Part shown: one piece after another, positions 44,023 through 53,630 of the stretch
How the letters are laid out: every line of letters begins with the position of its first letter
Numbering within the stretch: the first letter of the stretch is position 1
NCBI RefSeq assembly: GCF_020991125.1
Contig: NZ_CP087715.1
Span: 4,007,501 to 4,071,500 of the forward strand
DNA length: 64,000 nt
Source: Microbulbifer celer
GTDB taxonomy: Bacteria > Pseudomonadota > Gammaproteobacteria > Pseudomonadales > Cellvibrionaceae
Reading direction: 5' to 3'
Notes under the pieces: generated by a model
The model's database searches: none
What the model was told of the DNA's origin: nothing
What the model saw: the letters and a program-made list of their open reading frames with translations, nothing else
Made by a program: the position numbers and the translations under genes

Positions 44023-44610
44023 ATGCGCACCGCCAGCGTCAACCGCGACACTCTGGAAACCAAGATCAAGGTCAGCCTCAACCTCGACGGCAAAGGCACC
44101 GGCAAGTTTGACACCGGAGTGCCCTTCCTCGAGCACATGATGGACCAGATCGCCCGGCACGGCATGATCGATCTGGACATCACCTGCGACGGTGACACCC
44201 ACATCGACGACCACCACACGGTGGAAGATATCGGCATCACCATTGGCAAGGCCATTACCGAAGCCGTGGGCGACAAGAAAGGCATGACCCGCTACGGCCA
44301 CGCCTACGTGCCCCTGGACGAAGCGCTCTCGCGCGTGGTCATCGACTTCTCCGGCCGCCCGGGCCTGACCATGAACGTGCCCTTCACCCAGAAACGCATC
44401 GGTGATTTCGACACCGAACTGTTCTACGAATTCTTCCAGGGCTTCGTCAACCACGCGCTGGTGACCGTGCACATCGACTGCATCCGCGGCTTCAACGCCC
44501 ATCACCAGATCGAAACCGTCTTCAAAGCCTTCGGCCGCGCCCTGCGCATGGCCCTGACCCCGGACCCACGTATGGAAGGCGCCATGCCCTCCACCAAAGG
44601 CGTGCTCTGA
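44023..44610 (+). CDS. hisB: Imidazoleglycerol-phosphate dehydratase
   Basis: A protein of 195 residues, the monofunctional form (no HisB-N phosphatase domain). The duplicated metal-binding motifs [11 protein letters not shown] and the later [13 protein letters not shown] are present, along with [14 protein letters not shown]. It catalyses step six of histidine synthesis. It is the first his gene in the window, with hisH 11 bases after it. A TATAAT-like box lies at 43954, so transcription may begin just upstream. Confidence 0.98.
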   Translation: MRTASVNRDTLETKIKVSLNLDGKGTGKFDTGVPFLEHMMDQIARHGMIDLDITCDGDTHIDDHHTVEDIGITIGKAITEAVGDKKGMTRYGHAYVPLDEALSRVVIDFSGRPGLTMNVPFTQKRIGDFDTELFYEFFQGFVNHALVTVHIDCIRGFNAHHQIETVFKAFGRALRMALTPDPRMEGAMPSTKGVL

Positions 44611-44621
44611 GGAACCACAGA

Positions 44622-45266
44622 ATGCAAAAGATCGTCATCCTCGACTACGGCATGGGCAACCTTCACTCGGTAGCCAGCGCCCTGCAAAAAGTCGCCCCCG
44701 GTGATGAAGTCGTCCTCGCCACCACCCCGGAACAGGCCGAAGGCGCCGACCGCCTCATCGTCCCCGGTGTTGGCGCCATCCGCGACTGCATGGAAGGCTT
44801 CATCCGCCCCGGCTTCGTACCCCTGCTCAACCGCTGCATCGAAACCGGCATGCCGGTGCTCGGCATCTGCGTCGGCATGCAGATCATGATGGCGCGCAGC
44901 GAAGAGAATAACGGCGTCGACTGCCTGGACATCTTCCCGCAACCGGTTAAGTTTTTCGGTACTGATCTAAAAGAAAACGGCGAGCGTTTAAAAGTACCGC
45001 ATATGGGCTGGAACCAGGTGCAACAGAAAATCGACCACCCCATGTGGCGGGATATCGAAAACGGCAGCCGTTTCTATTTTGTGCACAGCTACTATGTACC
45101 GGCGGAAAATAATGACGCCCTCGCCGGTGAGACTGAATACGGTGTGAGAATTGCCGCGGCAGTCGCCCGCGAAAATATTTTCTCCACCCAGTTCCACCCG
45201 GAAAAAAGTGCCGATGCCGGGCTGCAGTTACTGAAGAATTTTGTCGACTGGAATGGCCAGTACTGA
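44622..45266 (+). CDS. hisH: Imidazole glycerol phosphate synthase, glutaminase subunit
   Basis: A class I glutaminase of 214 residues. Nucleophile Cys in LGICVGMQ (about residue 85), catalytic His/Glu in TQFHPEKS (about 190-197) and the oxyanion-strand motif PGVGAI. It forms a heterodimer with HisF, feeding ammonia to ring formation. It follows hisB closely, but is separated from hisA by 214 bases that hold a palindromic element, an unusual interruption of a his operon. Confidence 0.97.
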   Translation: MQKIVILDYGMGNLHSVASALQKVAPGDEVVLATTPEQAEGADRLIVPGVGAIRDCMEGFIRPGFVPLLNRCIETGMPVLGICVGMQIMMARSEENNGVDCLDIFPQPVKFFGTDLKENGERLKVPHMGWNQVQQKIDHPMWRDIENGSRFYFVHSYYVPAENNDALAGETEYGVRIAAAVARENIFSTQFHPEKSADAGLQLLKNFVDWNGQY

Positions 45267-45308
45267 GACCAAAGCCGCTCGCTAACGAAGCAAGAAATCC
45301 ATCGCGAA

Positions 45309-45420
45309 GGCAGAGCGCCGGGTATGGGGTTTCAGAAGCGTCGGCGACAGGGACGTCGCCGCCGCAGCGTACAGGGAAGTATTTACAGCGGTTCTGAAAC
45401 CCCATACCCGGTGCTCTGCC
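45309..45420 (+). repeat. Nested palindromic element, copy D, inside the his operon
   Basis: Arms 45309-45337 and 45392-45420 pair at 28 of 29 positions. Inner hairpin GGCGAC (45343-45348), loop AGGGAC, GTCGCC (45355-45360). The second mini-hairpin reads TACAGGGAAGTA where copy C (16729) has CCCAGGGATGGG: two base pairs are changed on both sides and the GGGA loop is kept. Flanking blocks AAGCGTC and GCCGCAGCG match copy C. It lies 43 bases after hisH. Confidence 0.92.
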
Positions 45421-45480
45421 GCCACCGGGCTAACAAAAAGTATCAACGGCCCGGCCAACAGCAACAGGAAGTTAAACAGA

Positions 45481-46224
45481 ATGATCGTAATCCCAGCCAT
45501 TGATCTGAAAGACGGCGAATGTGTCCGCCTGCGTCAGGGTGAAATGGAAGACGCTACCGTCTTCTCCGACGACCCCCTCGCCACCGCCGAACACTGGCTC
45601 AGCCAGGGCGCCAAACGCCTACACCTGGTCGACCTCAATGGCGCCTTCGCCGGCAACCCCGTCAACAGCGAAGCGGTAAAAATCATCGCCCGCCAATTCC
45701 CCGGCTTTCCCATCCAGATCGGCGGCGGTATCCGCGACCTCAAAACCATTGAGCGCTACCTCGATGCCGGCGTCACCTGGGCCATCATCGGCACCGCCGC
45801 GGTAAAAAATCCCCAGCTGGTCAAAGACGCCTGCCGTGAATTTGAAGGCCACATTATCGTCGGCCTCGACGCCAAAGACGGACTCGTCGCCACCGAAGGC
45901 TGGGCCGAAGTCTCCGACGTCAAAGCCACCGAGCTCGCCAAAGAATTCCAGGACAGTGGCGTCAGCGCCATCGTCTACACCGATATCGCCCGCGACGGTA
46001 TGATGCAGGGCGTCAACGTTGAAGCCACCATGGAACTGGCGCGCGCGGTACAGATTCCCATCATCGCCTCCGGTGGGGTCAGTTCCATCGAAGACATCCA
46101 GCAACTGCTGGAAGCCGGTGACGACAACACAGAAATCTTCGGCGCCATCACCGGCCGCGCCATCTACGAAGACAAGCTCGACCTGCGCGCCGCGCAGGAA
46201 CTATGCGACAACTGGAAAAAGTAA
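45481..46224 (+). CDS. hisA: Phosphoribosyl-formimino-AICAR ribotide isomerase
   Basis: A (beta/alpha)8-barrel of 247 residues. Catalytic Asp in [10 protein letters not shown] (about residue 8) and the second Asp in [12 protein letters not shown] (about 130); phosphate-binding motifs QIGGGIR and [10 protein letters not shown]. It is an internal half-barrel duplicate related to HisF, encoded next. It ends four bases before the hisF start. Confidence 0.98.
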   Translation: MIVIPAIDLKDGECVRLRQGEMEDATVFSDDPLATAEHWLSQGAKRLHLVDLNGAFAGNPVNSEAVKIIARQFPGFPIQIGGGIRDLKTIERYLDAGVTWAIIGTAAVKNPQLVKDACREFEGHIIVGLDAKDGLVATEGWAEVSDVKATELAKEFQDSGVSAIVYTDIARDGMMQGVNVEATMELARAVQIPIIASGGVSSIEDIQQLLEAGDDNTEIFGAITGRAIYEDKLDLRAAQELCDNWKK

Positions 46225-46228
46225 TCAC

Positions 46229-46990
46229 ATGGGCCTCGCCAAACGTATTATTCCCTGTCTCGACGTCGACGCCGGCCGTGTGGTGAAGGGGGTCAATTTT
46301 GTCGATATCCGCGATGCCGGTGACCCGGTGGAAATCGCCCGTCGCTACAACGAAGCCGGTGCCGACGAAGTGACCTTCCTCGACATTACCGCTACCCACG
46401 AAGGCCGTGACACCACATTGCATACCGTGGAAAAAATGGCCTCACAGGTGTTTATTCCCCTCACCGTCGGTGGCGGTGTGCGCGAGCTGCAGGATATCCG
46501 CAACCTGCTAAACGCCGGTGCGGATAAAACCGCAATCAATTCCGCTGCGGTGTTCAACCCCGACTTCGTGCGCGAGGCCGCCGACCGTTTTGGCAGCCAG
46601 TGCATCGTTGTCGCCATCGACGCCAAACAGGTAGGAGACGGTAAGTGGGAAATCTTCACCCACGGCGGCCGTAAACCCACCGGCATCGACGCGGTGGAAT
46701 GGGCAAAGAAAATGGACAGCTACGGCGCCGGGGAAATCCTGCTTACCAGCATGGACCGCGACGGCACCAAGAACGGCTTTGACCTGGCGCTGACCCGCGC
46801 CGTCTCCGACGCGGTATCGGTACCGGTGATTGCGTCCGGCGGCGTGGGTAACCTGCAACACCTGGCTGACGGCGTACTCGAAGGCGGTGCCGATGCGGTG
46901 CTGGCGGCAAGTATTTTTCACTTCGGGGAATACACCGTGGGTGAGGCCAAAGCATTTATGCACAATGCCGGTATAGAGATGCGGATCTAG
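46229..46990 (+). CDS. hisF: Imidazole glycerol phosphate synthase, cyclase subunit
   Basis: A (beta/alpha)8-barrel of 253 residues. Catalytic Asp in [12 protein letters not shown] (about residue 11) and in [11 protein letters not shown] (about 130), with phosphate motifs VGGGVREL and [10 protein letters not shown]. The ATG at 46229 is used; the frame is open upstream within hisA but has no meaning there. The stop codon TAG (46988-46990) lies inside the left terminal repeat of a palindromic element (46987-47166). It works with HisH. Confidence 0.97.
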   Translation: MGLAKRIIPCLDVDAGRVVKGVNFVDIRDAGDPVEIARRYNEAGADEVTFLDITATHEGRDTTLHTVEKMASQVFIPLTVGGGVRELQDIRNLLNAGADKTAINSAAVFNPDFVREAADRFGSQCIVVAIDAKQVGDGKWEIFTHGGRKPTGIDAVEWAKKMDSYGAGEILLTSMDRDGTKNGFDLALTRAVSDAVSVPVIASGGVGNLQHLADGVLEGGADAVLAASIFHFGEYTVGEAKAFMHNAGIEMRI

Positions 46991-47166
46991 TGTGGTGTAA
47001 CGAACTAATTGTGCTTATCAGCGGCCCACCCGAAGGGAGCCCCCCAAATCGCCCACAGCTGCGTTGCCGCTCTTGGAAAGGGCCCGCCATTCCCTGCGAG
47101 CGGCGCCTTACTGTGAACAATTTGGGGGGCTCTGATATACACAATTAGTTCGTTACACCACACTAG
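46987..47166. mobile_element. MITE-like palindromic element over the hisF stop codon
   Basis: Perfect 27-bp terminal inverted repeats (46987-47013 and 47140-47166), each with CTAG at its outer end, and a second internal pair GAGCCCCCCAAAT (47037-47049) and ATTTGGGGGGCTC (47120-47132). It is 180 bp long with no coding potential. Its first bases supply the hisF stop. It looks like a non-autonomous transposon relic using a CTAG-type target. Its interior is unlike the AGGGA-loop family, although the block GAGCCCCC occurs in both. Confidence 0.85.
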
Positions 47167-47200
47167 TCTGAACCCGACGGGTTAGACGTACCCCGATCTT

Positions 47201-47446
47201 TCAGAACTTGTGTTCGCTGCGCCAGCGTCGCGCACGCTGGCTGCCGAATGGGCGTACATTGCCGCGGTAATTGTGCGGCGGATTGAGGTACTGTCCGAAG
47301 GCTTTTTCCGCTTCTTCCCGGCAGCGGAAAGGCCCGAAAGTACGGCCACCGCGGACCTGAAAATACCAGTCATTTTCGACTTTATAGTAGCGATCTGCAC
47401 GGGGCGGAATAACCTTGCCCTGCTCGCCACGGCGATACTGCTGCAT
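47201..47446 (-). CDS. DUF6316 family small protein
   Basis: A protein of 81 residues with MQQYRRGEQGKVIPPRADRY, then YYKVENDWYFQVRGGRTFGPF and CREEAEKAF, the conserved DUF6316 pattern found in many gammaproteobacteria. The ATG at 47446 fits the family start; the frame is open 15 codons further 5'. Function is unknown. The C-terminus is basic (RARRWRSEHKF), suggesting nucleic-acid binding. It lies just beyond the palindrome after hisF, in the opposite direction. Confidence 0.82.
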   Translation of the reverse strand: MQQYRRGEQGKVIPPRADRYYKVENDWYFQVRGGRTFGPFRCREEAEKAFGQYLNPPHNYRGNVRPFGSQRARRWRSEHKF

Positions 47447-47544
47447 GACTACCTCACTACTGCGACATCTCGAAAAACCGGCCCCTTCCATTTTAAGACT
47501 AGTTAAAAATCCGGTGCCGGTTTTACGCCGGTAGTCATTCTGTC

Positions 47545-48927
47545 CTACAGATCCTCTGCGCGAATCGCCACCTGATCCGAACGTTTTTTGCTGCTGCCGG
47601 CGTCTTCCGGTGCGGCGGGGCGGTTCACGTACAGGTTCAGCCCCTTCAATACGTTCAGGGCCTCGAATACCTGATTGTCGCGGCTGTACCAGTCTTCCTT
47701 GTTGGCGCGGTCGCGTTTGCGGTCTGCAGAACTGCTTTCCTCACCGCCGTTGCCGTTGCCGAGATGGCCTGTCAGGTCCGCTTCCGTGGTGCGCGAGCGG
47801 CCGTCTACGCGGGTGACCTTCACGCGCTCAACGGTAATATCCGGCGTAATACCTTGGGCCTGGATCGAGCGGCCTTTGGGCGTGAAGTACAGTGCCGTGG
47901 TCAATTTGATCGCGCGGTCGTCGTTGATCGGGATCACCGTCTGTACCGAGCCCTTGCCAAAACTGTCGGTGCCCATGACCACCGCGCGTCGGTGATCCTG
48001 TAGTGCGCCGGCGACAATCTCCGCGGCGGATGCGGAGCCGTCATTGATCAGTACCACGATCGGCGCACCGCCGGTGATATCGCCGGGGCTGGCGGAATAG
48101 CGCAGGTTGGAGGATTCATTGCGACCCTCGGTGTACACCACCAGACCTTCCTCCAGGAACGCATCCACTACTTCGACGGATGACTGCAAAACGCCGCCGG
48201 GATTGTTGCGCAGATCGATGATCAGGCCTTTCAACTCTTCCTTGTCGAGCTTTTTCATTGCCCGCATCAGGTCGCCGCCGGTGTCCATCTGGAACTGGCT
48301 GATACGTACATAGCCGTAGCCTTCTTCCAACATCTCGCCACGCACGCTGTACACACGCACCTTGTCGCGCTTCAGGGTGACATCGAAGGGTTCCTTGTGG
48401 CCCTTGCGTCCGATGGTGAGCGTCACCTTGCTGCCCACCGGGCCGCGCATCTGCTCCACCGCCTCGTCCAGGCTGACACCGCGCATGGACTTTCCAGCAA
48501 GGCGCAGAATCACATCGCCGGCGCGCAGCCCGGCGCGGTCGGCAGGGGTGTCATCCATGGGGGTGATGATGGTGATGTAATCGTCTTCGATACCCACCTC
48601 GATACCGAGGCCGGCAAATTCGCCGGTGGTATTGGCCTGCAGATCATCGAATGAGCGGCTGTCCAGATAGGACGAGTGGGGGTCCAGGCCCTGCAGCATG
48701 CCTTTGATGGCGAATTCCAGCAGCGTACTGTCGTCCACCTCTTCCACATAACCTTGGCGTATCTGTTCGAAAACTTTGGCGAAGCTGCGCAGGTCTTCCA
48801 GGGGCAGGCGGGATTCAACCGCCGGTGAGATACGTTCCTCATCATCACTCTGGCTGAGTCCCATCAGCGGCAGAGCGGAGAGGGCTGCCACACCAATCAG
48901 GTGGGTCAGCAATTTGGGGCTGAACAT
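47545..48927 (-). CDS. ctpA: C-terminal processing protease (S41)
   Basis: A periplasmic protease of 460 residues with signal peptide. PDZ domain (about 95-180: AGLGIEVGIEDDYITIITPMDD), then the S41 core with the catalytic Ser in NDGSASAAEI and Lys in DSFGKGSVQ. It cleaves C-terminal ends of envelope proteins, for example peptidoglycan hydrolases. The start at 48927 is preferred; a GTG at 48936 is in frame. It precedes envC and gpmI on the same strand in other gammaproteobacteria; here a small membrane-protein gene lies between. The tail has a charged Asp/Glu/Lys/Arg segment. Confidence 0.95.
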   Translation of the reverse strand: MFSPKLLTHLIGVAALSALPLMGLSQSDDEERISPAVESRLPLEDLRSFAKVFEQIRQGYVEEVDDSTLLEFAIKGMLQGLDPHSSYLDSRSFDDLQANTTGEFAGLGIEVGIEDDYITIITPMDDTPADRAGLRAGDVILRLAGKSMRGVSLDEAVEQMRGPVGSKVTLTIGRKGHKEPFDVTLKRDKVRVYSVRGEMLEEGYGYVRISQFQMDTGGDLMRAMKKLDKEELKGLIIDLRNNPGGVLQSSVEVVDAFLEEGLVVYTEGRNESSNLRYSASPGDITGGAPIVVLINDGSASAAEIVAGALQDHRRAVVMGTDSFGKGSVQTVIPINDDRAIKLTTALYFTPKGRSIQAQGITPDITVERVKVTRVDGRSRTTEADLTGHLGNGNGGEESSSADRKRDRANKEDWYSRDNQVFEALNVLKGLNLYVNRPAAPEDAGSSKKRSDQVAIRAEDL

Positions 48928-49137
48928 AGTCTGCACGTCCTTGGCATTTATCGTTTCTGTATGTACGAACTCGTGTTGTCCTCAGAAATTGTAGACCCGG
49001 AATGGCAATAGAAATGGAATCTGGCGGGTGCTATTGCGCAGCCGGGGTGGGTGGGGAGAGGTGCTATTCGGGCGGAAGAGAGGAAAGGGTGACAGGATGG
49101 CCCGGTAATTGGCACCGGGCTCTACGTTGGCGCCGGA

Positions 49138-49533
49138 TCAGAGCGGCTTGTTGTCTGAGAGGTAAATCCAGCCTTTGACGATACGGTAGACCACCCAGAT
49201 AAACCACACAAAGCCGAGGAAGCCGACCAGGAAGAATCCCAGTCCCAGGGTGGCAACGGTCAGTACAAAACCAACAACCGTCAGGCCAATCAATGCCACC
49301 AGGCCGATCCAGAAGGTATTGATCTGCCAGCGGAACTGTTGCTCGTAATAGGTACCGCGGGCATCGTCCAGTTTGATGTAGGCCAGTACCAGCGCGATGA
49401 TCGCGGTTATCCCTACGAAGAACGACGCTACGTACAGCGCGTAATTGATATGACACATCTGGCGTAAGCTGCTCTCGCGAGCCTCGCTTCCCTGTGGCTC
49501 AGATTTCCACGGTTGATTGCTTGTCTGTTCCAT
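49138..49533 (-). CDS. DUF4870-like membrane protein
   Basis: A protein of 131 residues. The ATG at 49533 is preceded by a GGG region; the frame is open 44 codons upstream with no meaning. Three membrane helices (about 30-50, 72-97 and 98-120) follow a polar N-terminus. The pattern with HINYALYVASFF and IWVVYRIVKGW is typical of DUF4870-type small membrane proteins. Function is unknown. It sits between ctpA and envC. Confidence 0.8.
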   Translation of the reverse strand: MEQTSNQPWKSEPQGSEARESSLRQMCHINYALYVASFFVGITAIIALVLAYIKLDDARGTYYEQQFRWQINTFWIGLVALIGLTVVGFVLTVATLGLGFFLVGFLGFVWFIWVVYRIVKGWIYLSDNKPL

Positions 49534-49722
49534 GAAATTTTCCCTGTTGCTGGTATGGATTATGGAAATGCAATGATTTCTGTTTGGCGGACAGTTGTCG
49601 TGTTCAAAGCTAAAAGTGGAACTTGAACCCCGAACCAGTGTTGGCGCATAAAACAGAATTGGCAAGATTAGCGTACCCCGTGGGAAATGAATAGCGCGGC
49701 AGGGAGGCAGAGAAGGAGGGGA

Positions 49723-50868
49723 TCAACCCCGACACCACACCGTGGGATCCTGCGGTTTGCCGCGGTGGCGGATTTCAAAATACAGGCCGCTCTCGGCGGC
49801 ACCGCCGGTATTGCCGACTCTGGCAATGGTATCGCCGCGCTCCACCCATTCGCCGATGGCGCGGGTAAGGGACTGGTTTTGTCCGTATAGGCTCATATAG
49901 CCGTCGCCGTGATCGAGGATCACCAGCATGCCCTGGCCGCGCAGGTAATCGGCAAACACGACGCGACCGCGGTGGATGGCTTTTACCGGACTGCCCGCAT
50001 TGGCGCGCAGGGTGACGCCGGTCCAGGTAATACCGTTGGCGCGGCGTTGGCCAAAGGCATTGGCGCGGCGGCCCTGGGCCGGCCACTGCATGCGTCCGCG
50101 CTGCTTGGCAAACGGGGTCTGATCACTGGGGTTGATCAGGCTTGCGATTGCGCGCCCCACTTCATCCACCAGCCGCTGCAGGCGACTGCGGTCTCCATGT
50201 AATTTGTCCAGTTCACTACTTTTACTCGCGAGCTGTTGCGCCAGTTTGTCCAGGGTGCGTTGACGGTTTTTCTGCGCGCTGGTGAGCGCGCGGCGCTGTT
50301 GCTCGAGCTGGTCGCGCTCGCGGGCCAGGGTATCCTGTTCGCGCTGGATGCCGCTGCTGACGGTGGAGAGTTCTTCGAGGGTGGTGACGTAGTCGCCGAT
50401 CACGCGGTTGCGTTGTTTGAGGAAGTAGTCGTGGTAGCGGAGTTGGCGGGCGATGTGCTGGGGATCTTGCTGGTTGAGGAGCAGTTTGATCTGCTCCTGG
50501 CGACCGAGTCGGTAAGCGGCGGCGACTTCCTGCTCGACCCGCCGCTGCATACTTCGCCGGGATTCTTCCAGCTGTTGCTCTTCCCGCTTCAGCTCCTGCA
50601 GCTTCTCGCCGCGACTCTGCATATCGGTTTTGATCTTGTCGATGCGCTGCAACAGTTTAGAGATGTTTTTCTCGTTGTCTTCCAGATCCTTCAGCAGCTG
50701 ATCGCGCTCGCTTTTGACCTGGTTGAGCTCCCGTTGCAGGGAGTCGATCCGCTGTTTGATCTCTTTCAGCCGCGCCTGCTGTTCCTCATCGGACGCCTGC
50801 GCGAAGCAGGCGGGGCCGATCAGGAAAAAAGACAGCAGCGCAGTGACGGCCATTGCAGAAAATTTCAT
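49723..50868 (-). CDS. envC: Murein hydrolase activator EnvC
   Basis: A periplasmic protein of 381 residues: signal peptide (about 1-23), a long coiled coil (about 28-240) and a C-terminal LytM/M23 fold (about 265-375). The LytM zinc ligands are absent: the HxxxD position reads ITWTG and the HxH position reads SLYGQ, as in EnvC and NlpD regulators that activate amidases instead of cutting themselves. This points to a role in septal wall cleavage under FtsEX control. It is followed by ctpA and preceded by gpmI, the usual order. Confidence 0.93.
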   Translation of the reverse strand: MKFSAMAVTALLSFFLIGPACFAQASDEEQQARLKEIKQRIDSLQRELNQVKSERDQLLKDLEDNEKNISKLLQRIDKIKTDMQSRGEKLQELKREEQQLEESRRSMQRRVEQEVAAAYRLGRQEQIKLLLNQQDPQHIARQLRYHDYFLKQRNRVIGDYVTTLEELSTVSSGIQREQDTLARERDQLEQQRRALTSAQKNRQRTLDKLAQQLASKSSELDKLHGDRSRLQRLVDEVGRAIASLINPSDQTPFAKQRGRMQWPAQGRRANAFGQRRANGITWTGVTLRANAGSPVKAIHRGRVVFADYLRGQGMLVILDHGDGYMSLYGQNQSLTRAIGEWVERGDTIARVGNTGGAAESGLYFEIRHRGKPQDPTVWCRG

Positions 50869-50910
50869 GAGTACGGCTTTGCCTCGATAGGATTCAGTCC
50901 AACTTTACCA

Positions 50911-52458
50911 TCAGTCCAATTTTACCAGGGGCTCACCGCTCATTTCTGCGGGCTGGGTCATACCCATCAGGGACAGCATGGTGGGGGCCACATCCGCCAG
51001 GCTGCCGCCATCGCGCATGGTGACGTCGCGTTCACCGACATACACAAACGGTACCGGCAGGGTGGAGTGCTGGGTGCTGACCTGGCCGGAGCCGGCGTCG
51101 AACATTTCTTCCACGTTGCCGTGGTCGGCGGTGATCAACACCTCGCCGCCGGCGGCCAGGGCCGCCTTGGTGACGCGATCTACACAGCCGTCCAGCGCTT
51201 CCACCGCTTTTACCGCCGCGTCGAAGTCACCGGTGTGGCCGACCATGTCACCGTTGGCGTAGTTGCAGATGATGGCATCGAACTTGCCGCTCTCGATCGC
51301 CGCCACCAGTTTGTCGGTGACCTCGGGGGCACTCATCTCCGGCTGCAGGTCGTAGGTGGCTACGTCCGGGGATTTGATCAGGATACGCTCTTCGCCGGTG
51401 TAGGGCTCTTCGCGACCACCGCTGAAGAAGAAGGTGACGTGGGCATACTTTTCGGTTTCGGCGATACGCAGCTGGGTCTTGCCCTGGTTCTGCAGGTATT
51501 CGCCGAAGGAATTCACCATCGCTTCCGGCGGGAAGGCACAGCTGGCATTGATATCGCCGGCGTATTCGGTGGTCATCACGAAGTCCGCCAGTTTCGGTGT
51601 TTTGGCGCGCGCGAAGCCGTCGAAGCCGGGATCGGTGAAGGCGCGGGTCAGTTGGCGCGCGCGGTCCGGGCGGAAGTTCATGAAGATCATCGCGTCGCCA
51701 TCTTCCAGCGGCGCTGGCGCGCCGATACGCGTCGGCGCGACGAATTCGTCGTTCTCGTCGCGCTCGTAGGCGGCGGCAAGGCCGGAAACCGCATCGGCGG
51801 CTTCATACTCGGCAGTGCCCTGGGTGATCAGGTCGTATACCGGCTGCACGCGATCCCAGCGGTTGTCGCGGTCCATGGCGTAGTAGCGCCCGGCAATACT
51901 GGCGACTCGCGCCATGCCCACGGAATCGCACACCTGGGTGAGGCGCGCCAGGGAGGACTCGGCGCTGCGCGGGGCGGTGTCGCGACCATCGGTGAAGGCG
52001 TGTACGTAAATGGCCCTGGCGCCGCGCTGGGCGGCCAGGGTGACCATGGCAACAATGTGGTCTTCATGGCTGTGCACGCCGCCTTCAGACAGCAGGCCCA
52101 TGATGTGTACCGCACCGTTGTTGGCCACGGCCTTGTCTACCGCCGCGGTGTAAGCGGGATTCTTGAAGAAGTCGCCGTCTTCGATCGCTTTGTTGATGCG
52201 GGTGAAGTTCTGGTACACCACGCGGCCCGCGCCCAGGGTCATGTGACCCACCTCGGAGTTGCCCATCTGTCCTTCCGGCAGGCCTACCGCCATGCCGGAG
52301 GTGTGGATCAGGGTTTTGGGGCGGTTGGCCCACAGCTGATCCCAGACCGGGCTCTTGGCCGCGGCAATGGCATTGTGCTCGCTGTGCTCACTGTGGCCGA
52401 AGCCGTCCAGAATCAGCAGGACCAGGGGGCGTTTGGGGGATGAGTCAGCGGTTGCCAT
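50911..52458 (-). CDS. gpmI: 2,3-bisphosphoglycerate-independent phosphoglycerate mutase
   Basis: An enzyme of 515 residues interconverting 3- and 2-phosphoglycerate. Phospho-Ser in [15 protein letters not shown] (about residue 70), metal motifs [10 protein letters not shown] and [11 protein letters not shown]. The start at 52458 fits the family; the frame runs 25 codons further 5'. It is divergent from the rhodanese-like gene, matching the gpmI/yibN-grxC-secB arrangement of gammaproteobacteria. Confidence 0.97.
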   Translation of the reverse strand: MATADSSPKRPLVLLILDGFGHSEHSEHNAIAAAKSPVWDQLWANRPKTLIHTSGMAVGLPEGQMGNSEVGHMTLGAGRVVYQNFTRINKAIEDGDFFKNPAYTAAVDKAVANNGAVHIMGLLSEGGVHSHEDHIVAMVTLAAQRGARAIYVHAFTDGRDTAPRSAESSLARLTQVCDSVGMARVASIAGRYYAMDRDNRWDRVQPVYDLITQGTAEYEAADAVSGLAAAYERDENDEFVAPTRIGAPAPLEDGDAMIFMNFRPDRARQLTRAFTDPGFDGFARAKTPKLADFVMTTEYAGDINASCAFPPEAMVNSFGEYLQNQGKTQLRIAETEKYAHVTFFFSGGREEPYTGEERILIKSPDVATYDLQPEMSAPEVTDKLVAAIESGKFDAIICNYANGDMVGHTGDFDAAVKAVEALDGCVDRVTKAALAAGGEVLITADHGNVEEMFDAGSGQVSTQHSTLPVPFVYVGERDVTMRDGGSLADVAPTMLSLMGMTQPAEMSGEPLVKLD

Positions 52459-52830
52459 GGGTTCGGTATTCCTTTGTTGGATGGGTGGAAGGTCGAGTTG
52501 GCGACGTTGCCGGACAATCGGATCGCAATCCAATGCGTCAATGCAGGTGGCGGATTTTACCTGTTTATAGGCCTTTGGTCAGGTTTTAATCCGCAATTGG
52601 CCTGCTGAAAAGGGATAAGTGGCCGGGCAGAGGCTGAGTGAACGCTAAAGTGAGGCGTTGGGAATACACGTAGGGCGCCGAGAAATTGCTGGTCAATAAA
52701 TGGGCATAGTCGTGTATACTCCCGGCCTTTCCGCGGGCCGCTGGGTAGCAGTGGGCCCGCCACATGTCGGATGACCAATGGGTGACATCCGGTCGACTGA
52801 AAACAACAACCGTGAATAATTGGGGGCGAA

Positions 52831-53241
52831 GTGGACTTTTTCGTCTTTATCAGCGAGCAGTGGCTGCTGGTGAGTCTGTTAGTGGCACTGCTTTACGTGC
52901 TGGCATTTTCCGAACGTGCGAAAGCGGGCAAACCTGCCTCCGCCAATGAGACCACGCGCCTGATCAATTCGGAGGGCGCGCGGGTGGTGGATCTGCGGGA
53001 TCGGTCCGACTACAGCGCCGGACATATCGTGGATGCGATCCATATCCCCCATGGGGAAATGGAAAAGCGCATCGGCGAGTTGGCACCCTATAAAGACAAG
53101 GTGTTGATCCTGGCAGACAAGATGGGACAACACGCGGGCCCGGTCGGTCGCCAGTTGAAGAAGGCCGGCTACACTGTGCGTCGTCTCGAAGGCGGTATGT
53201 CCGAGTGGTCGAACCAGAAACTCCCCCTGGTCAAAGGCTGA
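52831..53241 (+). CDS. yibN: Rhodanese-like membrane-anchored protein YibN, no active-site Cys
   Basis: A protein of 136 residues starting at GTG with a GGGGGCG site. One N-terminal membrane segment (about 7-25) is followed by a rhodanese domain (about 40-130: VVDLRDRSDYSAGHIVDAIHIP). At the loop where the catalytic Cys normally sits it reads LADKMGQHAG, with no Cys, so sulfur transfer by this site is not expected. Gene order yibN-grxC-secB is conserved with E. coli, suggesting a role near protein export or membrane quality control. Confidence 0.9.
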   Translation: MDFFVFISEQWLLVSLLVALLYVLAFSERAKAGKPASANETTRLINSEGARVVDLRDRSDYSAGHIVDAIHIPHGEMEKRIGELAPYKDKVLILADKMGQHAGPVGRQLKKAGYTVRRLEGGMSEWSNQKLPLVKG

Positions 53242-53271
53242 TCGGGAATTGTTAGTCGAGGTAACGGAATC

Positions 53272-53526
53272 GTGAAAGAAGTTGTCATCTATACCACCCG
53301 GTATTGTCCCTTCTGTGTCCGCGCCAAGTACCTGCTGGATAACAAGAACATCCCCTATACCGAGATTTCCGTCGATGGTGATCAGCAGTTGCGCGCGGAA
53401 ATGACCGCCAAGGCGGGCAGTCACACGGTGCCCCAGATCTGGGTGGGCGAGCACCACGTAGGCGGTTGCGATGAGCTGATGGCCATCGAACGCAGCGGCG
53501 AGCTGGACGAGATGCTGGCCGACTGA
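53272..53526 (+). CDS. grxC: Glutaredoxin 3
   Basis: A protein of 84 residues with GTG start. Active site CPFC (about residues 12-15), the cis-Pro region HTVPQIWVG and the glutathione-binding GGCDEL. It reduces disulfides using glutathione. Its start is 31 bases after yibN and is followed, beyond a palindromic element, by secB. Confidence 0.96.
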   Translation: MKEVVIYTTRYCPFCVRAKYLLDNKNIPYTEISVDGDQQLRAEMTAKAGSHTVPQIWVGEHHVGGCDELMAIERSGELDEMLAD

Positions 53527-53630
53527 GGTGGTGGCGTGGCAATCCGCCAACGTCAATGAAATTTCAATGAAATGCCTTGAAAGGGGTTTTCGAGGCCCCC
53601 ATAAGTAAGACTCATACAGGGAGTCTTCTA

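Noticed and set aside
50236..52443. Plus-strand frame of 735 codons opposite envC and gpmI
   Set aside because: It crosses the intergenic region of two certain genes and has no recognisable domain.
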